DNA of 10,261 bases from Bacteroidales bacterium. Its GTDB lineage: Bacteria > Bacteroidota > Bacteroidia > Bacteroidales > VadinHA17. This document shows, in pieces, positions 1 to 7,065 of this stretch (position 1 is its first letter; each line of letters opens with the position of its first letter). A program made the translations under genes and the position numbers. Under the pieces are notes generated by a model that searched no databases, was not told where the DNA came from, and saw only the letters and a program-made list of their open reading frames with translations. The stretch lies in contig PMIG01000241.1 in assembly GCA_003157055.1 (NCBI GenBank), positions 1-10,261 on the forward strand, in the 5' to 3' direction.

Positions 1-246
1 TTCAGGAATACCGGCAAGTTCAGGATAGACTAAAGACCAGTCCACCTCTTCATGTAACGGCTCGAAGGCTGAAAAGAAGAAGATAACTGCTTCTGTTAAC
101 AGACCAAGGGTAAGCATTGGTCCTGCCAATGGCCAGTGCTGTATTTTAAATAATGCACCAACAATTACGACGGAAGCACCTAAACCATAAAGTTTTGCGA
201 TGAAATTCTTCCACCCGCTGCTTTGAACTAATTCTGCTAGGCTCAT
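1..246 (-). CDS. gldL: GldL/PorL, T9SS inner-membrane motor protein (N-terminal part)
   Basis: Partial gene: the ATG is at 246-244 and the frame stays open to the left edge, giving 82 residues. GldL with GldM forms the proton-driven inner-membrane motor of type IX secretion and gliding. Two hydrophobic helices are visible, about residues 16-34 (LYGLGASVVIVGALFKI) and 43-60 (PMLTLGLLTEAVIFFFSAF), joined by the short loop QHWPLAG; this helical hairpin is typical of the family. Glu52 lies inside the second helix and is the likely counterpart of the functionally important membrane glutamate of GldL; Lys34 and His37 flank the loop. The cytoplasmic C-terminal region is outside the window. The gene begins 47 bp after gldK on the same strand, so the two are probably co-transcribed. 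Identity rests on both sequence pattern and position after gldK. Confidence 0.9.
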   Translation of the reverse strand, partial: MSLAELVQSSGWKNFIAKLYGLGASVVIVGALFKIQHWPLAGPMLTLGLLTEAVIFFFSAFEPLHEEVDWSLVYPELAGIPE

Positions 247-293
247 ATTCCTGATAATTTTAGGGTTATTTCAATTTTATGTATTTCTGTTTA

Positions 294-1640
294 TTATAAT
301 TCTGCTCCGATATATGATCTGACATTGCGGAACCCCACGTAAGACTTTGTAGAATCCTGGTATTCATAATCCCTTGTGCTTGTCTGCAGGAAATATGAAA
401 TATCTTTCCATGAGCCGCCGCGTATCACCTTGCGTTTCATTACAGGAGGATCCTGGGGCAAGGCGTTATATTCATAATTTGGCATAAGATCGTGCTGAAA
501 GATATAAGCTGATGGCTGATAAGCGCAGCAGGTCCATTCTGCAACGTTCCCTGACATATCATAAAGTCCGTATTCGTTGGGTTCGTATGATCCTACTTTA
601 CCTGCATAAACATTTCCGTCGTCAATATAATTTCCGCGCAAAGGTTTGAAGTTGGCAAGGAAGCAACCCTTATAGTTACGGGTGTATGGTCCGCCCCATG
701 GATACATTGAGAGGTCGAGGCCTCCCCTGGCGGCGTATTCCCATTCTGTTTCAAGAGGAAGCCTGTAGTCCTGCACATCGGCAATGCCGTTCTGTCTAAG
801 AGCTGAATTCATGAAATCAGTTCTCCAGTGGCTGAATGCAGTTGCCTGTGACCAAGATACACCCACAACCGGGTAATCATCAAATGAAGGATGCCAGAAA
901 TAGAGAGAAGCCTGTGGATCGTTGAACGAATAGGTGAAATCCCTGATCCAGCACAGAGTGTCAGGATAGATGTTGAGCACATAGTGCATTATGAATGATG
1001 AACGGTCTTTTACGTCAGTACGGGTACCGTCAAGATTTGCGACTTTCCCTTCATATTTTCCGGTTCCATTCTTGTAATCCTGGACATATCTTGCTTTTGA
1101 AGCCTGCTGGTAATCGACTTTGAAATATGAATAATTTAATTTACGCACATCAACCTGTTTTCTGCCATTGAATCTTTCTTCTGCCGGGTAAAGCATTTCT
1201 TCCATAACACCCTTGGTAGTCTCTTCATCGGGGTCAATCTTCTCATCCCAGTTGAGAACATGAGGTTCAATTGCATTGCCGTCAGCGTCAACTGCGAAAT
1301 ATTGCCTGTCAGGTATAGATGCTTCTCCGAGTTTTGTTCTTAGGATGGAATCGCGTACCCAGTAAACAAACTGGCGGTACTTGTTATTTGTAATTTCAGT
1401 CTGGTCCATCCAGAATGCGTCGACGGTAACAGATTTTGAAAGGCTGTTCATTGCAAAAAGAGCATCCTGGTCACTGGGTCCCATCATGAAATTACCGGCA
1501 GGAATGAAAGCCATTTCCATCGGTTCCGGTTCGAAGAATTTCTTTCTTCCCTGAACACCAGTCAGCTCACCGTTCTTAGATGAGCCGCATCCGCTTAAAA
1601 GTAATGTAATTATCAGGGTAGATAGGATTACCTTTTTCAT
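294..1640 (-). CDS. gldK: GldK/PorK, T9SS outer-membrane-associated lipoprotein
   Basis: The 448-residue product is a lipoprotein: positive N-terminus, hydrophobic stretch and lipobox L-S-G-C with Cys18 as the lipidated residue. The rest is a formylglycine-generating-enzyme (SUMF1)-like fold: IPAGNFMMG at 46-54, VGVSW at 259-263, EWEYAARGG at 299-307, DMSGNVAEWT at 361-370, VIRGGSW at 405-411 and GFRNV at 436-440. A large insertion at about 95-215 is normal in GldK/GldJ. The C-terminal part lacks the paired cysteines used by true formylglycine-generating enzymes, so it is presumably structural. In known systems GldK forms a periplasmic ring with GldN under the outer membrane. GldJ is a similar lipoprotein, but the gene directly after this one is gldL and the gene before it is porP, which decides for GldK. 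Length is close to the usual 450-490. It lies 46 bp after porP and ends in TAA. Confidence 0.93.
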   Translation of the reverse strand: MKKVILSTLIITLLLSGCGSSKNGELTGVQGRKKFFEPEPMEMAFIPAGNFMMGPSDQDALFAMNSLSKSVTVDAFWMDQTEITNNKYRQFVYWVRDSILRTKLGEASIPDRQYFAVDADGNAIEPHVLNWDEKIDPDEETTKGVMEEMLYPAEERFNGRKQVDVRKLNYSYFKVDYQQASKARYVQDYKNGTGKYEGKVANLDGTRTDVKDRSSFIMHYVLNIYPDTLCWIRDFTYSFNDPQASLYFWHPSFDDYPVVGVSWSQATAFSHWRTDFMNSALRQNGIADVQDYRLPLETEWEYAARGGLDLSMYPWGGPYTRNYKGCFLANFKPLRGNYIDDGNVYAGKVGSYEPNEYGLYDMSGNVAEWTCCAYQPSAYIFQHDLMPNYEYNALPQDPPVMKRKVIRGGSWKDISYFLQTSTRDYEYQDSTKSYVGFRNVRSYIGAEL

Positions 1641-1686
1641 AATTCTTTAGAATTTATAATGCAAGTAAGTTATTTTTTTTTAATAA

Positions 1687-2631
1687 TCATAAAAATCTGA
1701 TACTTTTATATCTCATCGGACTTTTTCCAAGGTTCATATCAAAACAATAGTTAACCATAAACTCGTGCGACCCTGTCGAATTCTTCCTGATGTCTGAAAG
1801 CGTGAAGTCATAGGAATATCCAATCCTGATCCCGTTATAAAGTTCAAATCCCACAATTCCTATAAATGCATCACCGGCTCTGTATGAAACGCCGCCCCAC
1901 ATTTTTTTATTGTATCTCACCAGTGAAGTAATATTAAACTGGGCAACCTTGCCATCGCTGTACGCAAACACTGAAGGGAGAAGCTCAAGCGAGGGATTGC
2001 GTAGCTGAAATGTATAACCTGCAGTAAGGTAATACTCCCTGCTGATGTAGGTATCTCCCTTCGAGTATTTTATTTTAGGACGATTGATGTGAGTTATTGA
2101 AAGTGAAGCATAATATTTATCGCCTTGAAGGAAGGCCCCGAGGCCTGCATCAAAGGCAACAAAGCTCTCTTTGGTAACGGGGATCAGCGGGTCCTGGTCA
2201 GGTTGCGTAAAGCCATCGCCGTTAGGTATTTTCCAGGACGGATCGATAGTTTTGTTGATCATACCAAGGTTAATTCCAAGTCCCAGCTTCCCGATATTCA
2301 GATCGAGGAGGTAAGAATATGCTAAAGAGAGATTTATGTCTTTATCAAATCCAATGTTGTCGCTTTCAACCAAAAGGCCCACTCCGCTTTTTATCCTGAA
2401 CGGTGAAATTGGAGCTGAAACATTGAATATCGTTGTTCTCGGTGAACCGTCAAACCCAAGCCATTGCTGCCTGTTAATGGCTGTAGCGCATATCATTCCG
2501 GAAGTTCCGGCAATGCCCGGATTATAAGTCAGAATATTGAACATGTTCTGGCTGAACACAGGATCCTGCTGCGCCCAACCGGGGCAGGATAATAAGACTA
2601 AAAAAAGAAATGTGATACCAGCTCTTTTCAT
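1687..2631 (-). CDS. porP: PorP/SprF family T9SS outer-membrane protein
   Basis: The 314-residue product has a Sec signal peptide (hydrophobic 6-15, probable cut after Ala20 in PGWA|QQ), followed by the family hallmark QQDPVFSQNMFN (21-32), NPGIAG (37-42) and INRQQWLGFDGSP (52-64). The remainder alternates polar and hydrophobic residues, as in an outer-membrane beta-barrel, and ends with the typical SHEFMVNYCFDM segment and a short basic-aromatic tail (RYKSIRFL). PorP/SprF proteins act with the T9SS; several family members are thought to anchor cargo or adhesins, while PorP of Porphyromonas is needed for secretion. LLSC at 13-16 resembles a lipobox only weakly, so a lipoprotein is unlikely. 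The position directly before gldK and gldL matches the porPKLMN arrangement. It has its own candidate promoter about 70 bp upstream and ends in TGA. Confidence 0.9.
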   Translation of the reverse strand: MKRAGITFLFLVLLSCPGWAQQDPVFSQNMFNILTYNPGIAGTSGMICATAINRQQWLGFDGSPRTTIFNVSAPISPFRIKSGVGLLVESDNIGFDKDINLSLAYSYLLDLNIGKLGLGINLGMINKTIDPSWKIPNGDGFTQPDQDPLIPVTKESFVAFDAGLGAFLQGDKYYASLSITHINRPKIKYSKGDTYISREYYLTAGYTFQLRNPSLELLPSVFAYSDGKVAQFNITSLVRYNKKMWGGVSYRAGDAFIGIVGFELYNGIRIGYSYDFTLSDIRKNSTGSHEFMVNYCFDMNLGKSPMRYKSIRFL

Positions 2632-2698
2632 TTCTTTGCCTGAAAAAACAATTATATGAGATTAACGAGTAAAAATAAGTAAAAAACTAAAACGTAAA

Positions 2699-2728
2699 CA
2701 AATATACTTTTATTTAATTAGGGGCAAA
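2699..2728 (-). promoter_or_regulatory. Candidate Bacteroidota-type promoter for porP-gldK-gldL
   Basis: Reading on the minus strand, TTTG (2728-2725) is followed after 18 bp by TATATTTG (2706-2699). This fits the Bacteroidota -33/-7 consensus TTTG ... TAnnTTTG. The start of transcription would fall near 2693, giving a leader of about 60 nt before the porP ATG at 2631. It suggests that the T9SS genes can be transcribed separately from topA. The region is A/T-rich, so one such match can occur by chance; the combination of both boxes with proper spacing and location makes it credible. Confidence 0.55.
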
Positions 2729-2740
2729 AAATATACATTT

Positions 2741-2790
2741 TGATGAATACTTGTCACTTTCATGATGAACAGAAGCGGAAGTTTGATGAA
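2741..2790 (-). promoter_or_regulatory. Three phased TTCATCA direct repeats upstream of porP promoter
   Basis: Exact copies of TTCATCA (TGATGAA on the plus strand) lie at 2741-2747, 2763-2769 and 2784-2790. The start-to-start distances are 22 and 21 bp, about two helical turns, so all three would face the same side of the DNA. The nearest copy ends 12 bp from the candidate -33 box of porP. This is the layout expected of activator sites, but no regulator is known from this sequence, and a 7-mer repeated three times in A/T-rich DNA could be chance. Confidence 0.35.
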
Positions 2791-2811
2791 AAGGTTTAAA
2801 AACAGGACAAG

Positions 2812-3981
2812 TCAGGGTTTTAATCTTTCAGCGCCGCTAACCCACCTTTCCGGAACTTCATTCCTGTTAGCCTTCAGGTAATCATCATGCGAACAGGCAA
2901 TATAATGATTCACGTCATTCCCCGAGGGCATCTCCATCCACCACCTGTCAGTAAGGTTGCTCTTGATAAAGATGAGGTCGTCGTCGAGATCAGTGACCCT
3001 TACATGGTATCTGACGAATCTTCCTGAATGATAGTCATTTAAGACAGGCGTCTCATATTGCTTCTGTGAAAAACCCTCAAGGAAGAACCATACGATCTGA
3101 GCCGCCAGTCCGCTTGTCTGGTTCCTTACATCGAGATCAGGATCCACATCAAACAAGCCGAAAATTTTCAGGTTATCTGAGATGCCCGCATATCTTGCAA
3201 GCAAGCATATTTCCTCGCCATAAAATCCATTTGGTGAAGGGCTTATAGTACCCGGGGCATCTGACTGCCTCACGGATGATATATCAAATACCGCTACGTC
3301 AGAATCCCTGAAAAGCGGCTCTGTAAGATGAATTGCTTTCCTGGCATCTCCTGTCCTTATGAGCTCTGATTTTCGCCGCAGGAACCTGTTTATCACCTGC
3401 TGGTCATTAAGATGTGTCTGGTACCCGACATTAATAAAATGATCGAATGTGCTTTTATGATTCTGAAGAATGGAATTCAGATAGCTGAAGGAATCAAATT
3501 CCTTCCTGTCGCCAATGAAATCAATCCTTGAATCGACCGATATGAGAGAATATCTTTTCTTCAGCTGCGTCATAGCCCTGTCAATGGCAGTAACAAGTGC
3601 GCTGCTGCCTCCGATAATTACCGGAAATACATTTTCGCTCAGAAGGAAAACCAGGATATCGTTCAACCCTGCAATAGTGTCATTGAAGGTTGTTCCCTGT
3701 TTCATGTTGCCAAGATCTATGATCTTTGACTTTCCCGGTATCCTGGCAAGCCTGTAGAGTTCTCTCCTTATGCTGTCGGGTCCCTTCATCGTACCGGTAC
3801 CTGGTGAATTTCTGCCCTCGGGAACGCCGAAAACTGCTATCTTGTACTTGCCGGGGTCCCTAAGGGAAACACTTTCGGTATGAACAGTAATGTTATGTGC
3901 GAATCCTGCCTGTCCTGCCAGGTGTTCAAAACCGGGCGGATCAATGCTCACAGGGTTGAAATAATCAGTAAGGTCTGTCAT
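2812..3981 (-). CDS. Degenerate ureohydrolase-fold (arginase/formimidoylglutamase-like) protein
   Basis: The 389-residue protein has the order of arginase-family motifs, but they are eroded. The GGxH loop is GGSS (124-127, His replaced by Ser127), DAHxD is DSRID (150-154, His replaced by Arg152), and the DxDxxDP motif is DISSVRQSDAP (233-243, the second Asp replaced by Ser235). Three of six usual Mn ligands are therefore missing, and binuclear metal catalysis looks unlikely. The DISSVRQSDAPG and SPNGFYGEE segments (233-257) and the C-terminal extension after about 305, with DRWWMEMP (345-352) and a C-terminal EVPERW, match from memory a Bacteroidota subfamily usually annotated as formimidoylglutamase and found beside topA and gldK. 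The gene follows topA by 8 bp, so the two are very probably one transcript. It ends in TGA. True substrate or role unknown; a structural or binding role is possible. Confidence 0.75.
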   Translation of the reverse strand: MTDLTDYFNPVSIDPPGFEHLAGQAGFAHNITVHTESVSLRDPGKYKIAVFGVPEGRNSPGTGTMKGPDSIRRELYRLARIPGKSKIIDLGNMKQGTTFNDTIAGLNDILVFLLSENVFPVIIGGSSALVTAIDRAMTQLKKRYSLISVDSRIDFIGDRKEFDSFSYLNSILQNHKSTFDHFINVGYQTHLNDQQVINRFLRRKSELIRTGDARKAIHLTEPLFRDSDVAVFDISSVRQSDAPGTISPSPNGFYGEEICLLARYAGISDNLKIFGLFDVDPDLDVRNQTSGLAAQIVWFFLEGFSQKQYETPVLNDYHSGRFVRYHVRVTDLDDDLIFIKSNLTDRWWMEMPSGNDVNHYIACSHDDYLKANRNEVPERWVSGAERLKP

Positions 3982-3989
3982 GATTACGA

Positions 3990-6293
3990 TCAGGAGGTTT
4001 TTTTGGTTTTATCGCTTTTTTCGATGATTTTGAGACACTCTTCCCTAGTCAGCTTTTGTGCATCAATACCTTTCGGCAGGCGGTGGTTTTGCTTATCCTT
4101 TGTCAGGTATGGGCCATACTTTCCGTTAAGTACCATTATTTCGCCGAAATCTTTGATTATCTTGTTTTTCTCGCTCTCATTCTTCTCACTGATTATCTCC
4201 AGAGCCCGCTCCATGGTTACAGAATATGGATCGTCAATGCCCTTTTTCAATGAAAAGAATTTGCCTTTATACCTGATATAAGGGCCGAATTTTCCGACGC
4301 CGATCACCATATCCTCGCCCTCGTGCATTCCAAGCGACCTGGGCAGCCTGAACAGGTTCAGGGCCTCATCGAGAGTGATCGTTTCAAGAAGCTGATTCTT
4401 TGTCAGACTTGCAAACCTGGGCTTGTTATCGTTATCAGAATTTCCAATCTGTGCGACTGGTCCGAACCTTCCCATTCTGACGCTGACCGGCTCACCTGTT
4501 TGGGGATGGTTTCCAAGTACCCTGGTCCCTGTTTTCCGGTCCTTTTTCTCGAGCGTGTTTTCAATGGTTTTATGGAAAGGACCATAAAAATTACGAAGCA
4601 TCTGAGTCCATTTCAGATCGCCCATAGCAATCTCGTCGAACTGCTCTTCAACCTCTGCAGTAAAATTATAATCAACAATATCGGAGAAATTCTCAATCAG
4701 AAAATCATTCACAATCATTCCAATGTCCTGCGGAAACAGCTTGGATTTTTCCTTGCCTGCAACTTCCTGTTTTGCAGTTGCAGCTATCTTGCCGTTTTCG
4801 AGGTTCAGTATTTTTATCTGTCGTTTTTCACCTGGTCTGTCTTCGCGCAAGACATATCCCCTGTTTTGAATTGTTGAGATAGTAGGGGCATATGTTGAAG
4901 GGCGCCCGATACCAAGCTCCTCAAGCTTCTTAACCAGGCTTGCCTCGGTATACCTTGGCGGCGGGATAGTAAATCTCTGGGTTGCTGCTATACTATTATA
5001 ATATAAAGGCAATCCCTTTTTCACGACAGGAATTGTATTTCTCTCCTCATCGCCGTTTTCCTGGTCGGTCGATTCCATGTAAACTTTCAGGAAGCCGTCA
5101 AATTTTATAACCTCGCCTGTTGCGCTGAATTTGACAGGAGAATTATTCATGTCAATTGTGATGGTCGTTTTTTCAATTTCTGCATCTGCCATCTGCGAAG
5201 CAATAGTCCTTTTCCAGATTAGCTCGTATAACCGCTTCTCATTATTATTGCCACCGACCGTAGTATTGTCGGGATAGGCAGGACGTATGGCTTCATGGGC
5301 CTCCTGTGCTCCTTTGGTTTTTGTCTTGAACTGGCGTGTTTTAGAATATTTTTCCCCAAACTCTGCAATGATTACCTCACGCGATTTTGCCAGAGCAAGC
5401 TTTGAAAGATTAGTTGAGTCGGTTCTCATGTAAGTAATCTTTCCGGCTTCATAAAGTTTCTGAGCTACAGCCATTGTCTGAGATACTGAAAATCCCAGCT
5501 TTCGGAATGCTTCCTGCTGAAGGGTGGATGTAGTAAACGGAGGAGCAGGTGATCTTGTTCCCGGCTTCACAGTCACTCCGCCAACCATATATGCAGTGTT
5601 GCAGCATAATTTAAGGAATTCCCGGGCATCATCCTCATTTGGGAAACGCTTTGAGGCTTCAGCCTTGATAATACCATTATCTGTATTTCCGGCTTCCTTT
5701 GTGAAATCACCGGTAACCCTGAAGGATGATTCGGATTTAAATGATATGATATCCCTTTCTCTTTCAACGATCAGTCTTACAGCAACCGACTGAACCCTTC
5801 CTGCAGAGAGGGAAGGCTGGACTTTTTTCCATAGTACCGGAGATATTTCAAATCCAACAAGCCTGTCGAGTATACGCCTGGCCTGTTGCGAATTGACGAG
5901 GTTCATATCAATGGTTCGCGGATTTTCAATTGCTTTTGAAATAGCTTCTTTGGTTATCTCGTGAAACACTATTCTTTTAGTGGTTGCCAGGTCAAGTTTA
6001 AGAACATTTGCCAGATGCCATGCTATTGCTTCTCCTTCGCGGTCCTCATCAGAGGCTATCCATACAGTCTTTGCTTCTGATGCAGCTTTGCGGAGCTCGC
6101 TTACAATTTTTGCCTTTTCTTTCGGCACCTCGTAAACAGGAGCGAAATCCTTCTCGATATCTATGCCAAGATTCTTTTTTGCCAGGTCCCTTATATGGCC
6201 AAAACTAGATACAACATGAAAATCCTTCCCAAGAAACTTCTCAATCGTTTTAGCCTTCGCAGGCGACTCTACAATTACAAGATTTTCGATCAT
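3990..6293 (-). CDS. topA: DNA topoisomerase I (type IA)
   Basis: The 767-residue enzyme relaxes negatively supercoiled DNA by cutting one strand through a tyrosine link. It begins with the standard Toprim start NLVIVESPAKAKTI (Glu9) and has the acidic metal motif SDEDREGEA at 81-89. The catalytic tyrosine is Tyr288 in GKITYMRTDST. LEELGIGRPSTYAPTI marks the conserved domain near residue 460. The last 180 or so residues hold three Topo_C repeats (GRFGPVAQIG, GKFGPYIRYKGKF, GKYGPYLTKD) and no tetracysteine zinc fingers, unlike the E. coli enzyme. The start is fixed by the position of the Toprim motif. It ends in TGA, 8 bp before the ureohydrolase-like gene, and is divergent from the penicillin-binding protein gene. 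Confidence 0.97.
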   Translation of the reverse strand: MIENLVIVESPAKAKTIEKFLGKDFHVVSSFGHIRDLAKKNLGIDIEKDFAPVYEVPKEKAKIVSELRKAASEAKTVWIASDEDREGEAIAWHLANVLKLDLATTKRIVFHEITKEAISKAIENPRTIDMNLVNSQQARRILDRLVGFEISPVLWKKVQPSLSAGRVQSVAVRLIVERERDIISFKSESSFRVTGDFTKEAGNTDNGIIKAEASKRFPNEDDAREFLKLCCNTAYMVGGVTVKPGTRSPAPPFTTSTLQQEAFRKLGFSVSQTMAVAQKLYEAGKITYMRTDSTNLSKLALAKSREVIIAEFGEKYSKTRQFKTKTKGAQEAHEAIRPAYPDNTTVGGNNNEKRLYELIWKRTIASQMADAEIEKTTITIDMNNSPVKFSATGEVIKFDGFLKVYMESTDQENGDEERNTIPVVKKGLPLYYNSIAATQRFTIPPPRYTEASLVKKLEELGIGRPSTYAPTISTIQNRGYVLREDRPGEKRQIKILNLENGKIAATAKQEVAGKEKSKLFPQDIGMIVNDFLIENFSDIVDYNFTAEVEEQFDEIAMGDLKWTQMLRNFYGPFHKTIENTLEKKDRKTGTRVLGNHPQTGEPVSVRMGRFGPVAQIGNSDNDNKPRFASLTKNQLLETITLDEALNLFRLPRSLGMHEGEDMVIGVGKFGPYIRYKGKFFSLKKGIDDPYSVTMERALEIISEKNESEKNKIIKDFGEIMVLNGKYGPYLTKDKQNHRLPKGIDAQKLTREECLKIIEKSDKTKKTS

Positions 6294-6326
6294 TTAAAGC
6301 GAGATTATTTGAGTAAAAAATTTTGG

Positions 6327-6358
6327 CAAAGTAAGTCAATTAGCTGCCAAACTTCAAA
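6327..6358 (-). promoter_or_regulatory. Candidate promoter for topA
   Basis: On the minus strand TTTG (6358-6355) is followed after 20 bp by TTACTTTG (6334-6327), seven of eight positions of TAnnTTTG. The transcript would start near 6320, some 27 nt before the topA ATG at 6293. The -7 box deviates at one conserved position, so this is a moderate candidate. Confidence 0.35.
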
Positions 6359-6386
6359 ATAACGGCAAACATTCTTTATTATTTAC

Positions 6387-6394
6387 TAATTTTG
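6387..6394 (+). promoter_or_regulatory. Candidate -7 box for the penicillin-binding protein gene
   Basis: TAATTTTG is a full match to TAnnTTTG and ends 17 bp before the ATG at 6412, which would give a leader of about 10 nt. No TTTG is found at the -33 distance, so support is partial. The 118-bp divergent region would then serve both topA and the penicillin-binding protein gene. Confidence 0.35.
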
Positions 6395-6411
6395 ATTCAA
6401 ATATTTCATCG

Positions 6412-6996
6412 ATGAAAGTGAATAAAAACAACCGCAAATATCTTTTCTGGTTCTGGGGATTATTCTCCATTCCGTTCATAATTATCATTGCATTATTTAT
6501 CCTGATATCGAAGGGAAAGCTGGGCCCGATGCCTTCCTTCAGCGAACTTGAGAACCCTCAGTATAACCTGGCTGCCGAGGTTTATTCAGACGACGGCGTT
6601 TTGTTAGGCAAGATAAGCGTTGAAAACAGGACATGGACCGAATACAAGGATCTTTCGCCATATCTCATAGGTGCGCTGGTTGCAACTGAAGATATCCGTT
6701 ATTACCGTCATTCAGGAATAGATGTGAGGGGACTGGGAAGAGCAATTTTCCGCACGATCATTATGGGTCAGAACACAGGAGGTGGAAGCACAATTACCCA
6801 GCAGCTTGCCAAGCAGCTTTACCCCAGGGATACGGCAAGGGTTTCATCATTTACAAAAAAGCTCAGGCTGGGAGTCTCCAAGTTCAAGGAATGGCAGACG
6901 GCAGCCAAGCTTGAAAACAGATACACGAAGGAAGAGATCATAACCATGTATCTTAATAAGTACGATTTTCTTTATCATGCAATCGGAATAAAGTAG
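6412..6996 (+). CDS. N-terminal fragment: membrane anchor and most of the GT51 domain
   Basis: This is what would be made if TAG terminates: 194 residues. A short basic cytoplasmic tail (MKVNKNNRK) precedes one transmembrane helix at about 10-32. The GT51 motifs present are ATEDIRYYRHSGID, with general base Glu93, and GGGSTITQQLAKQLYP at 123-138. ITMYLNKYDFLYHAIGIK sits just before the stop. The last GT51 motif (AASVYF) and its helical completion are lost, so the fragment is unlikely to be a stable active glycosyltransferase. Confidence 0.7.
   Translation: MKVNKNNRKYLFWFWGLFSIPFIIIIALFILISKGKLGPMPSFSELENPQYNLAAEVYSDDGVLLGKISVENRTWTEYKDLSPYLIGALVATEDIRYYRHSGIDVRGLGRAIFRTIIMGQNTGGGSTITQQLAKQLYPRDTARVSSFTKKLRLGVSKFKEWQTAAKLENRYTKEEIITMYLNKYDFLYHAIGIK
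6994..6996 (+). other. In-frame TAG codon inside the PBP gene
   Basis: The frame reads GGA ATA AAG TAG GCT GCA AGT, with conserved family sequence on both sides. All six gene stops visible in the window are TAA (gldK, PBP, radA) or TGA (porP, ureohydrolase-like, topA). The following base is G, and no obvious recoding hairpin was noticed just downstream. Confidence 0.9.
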
Positions 6997-7065
6997 GCTG
7001 CAAGTGTCTATTTCAATACCACTCCCGATTCTCTTAATATACAGCAGGCCGCGACGCTTATCGGC

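Noticed and set aside
1672..1682. Run of T near the porP-gldK gap as a terminator
   Set aside because: On the coding (minus) strand it is an A run without a preceding hairpin; it fits an A-rich leader before gldK.
2749..2812. 7-bp inverted repeat ACTTGTC / GACAAGT around the end of the ureohydrolase-like gene
   Set aside because: The arms are 50 bp apart and no T tract follows, so it is a poor terminator; a match this short is expected by chance.
3991..3998. AGGAGG-like sequence on the plus strand near the topA stop
   Set aside because: No plausible plus-strand gene starts after it, and Bacteroidota make little use of Shine-Dalgarno sequences.
3880..4877. Plus-strand open frames (133 residues at 3880-4281 and 184 residues at 4323-4877) opposite the ureohydrolase-like gene and topA
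   Set aside because: They are antisense to strongly conserved coding sequence, have no recognisable motif or promoter, and show the random composition of shadow frames.
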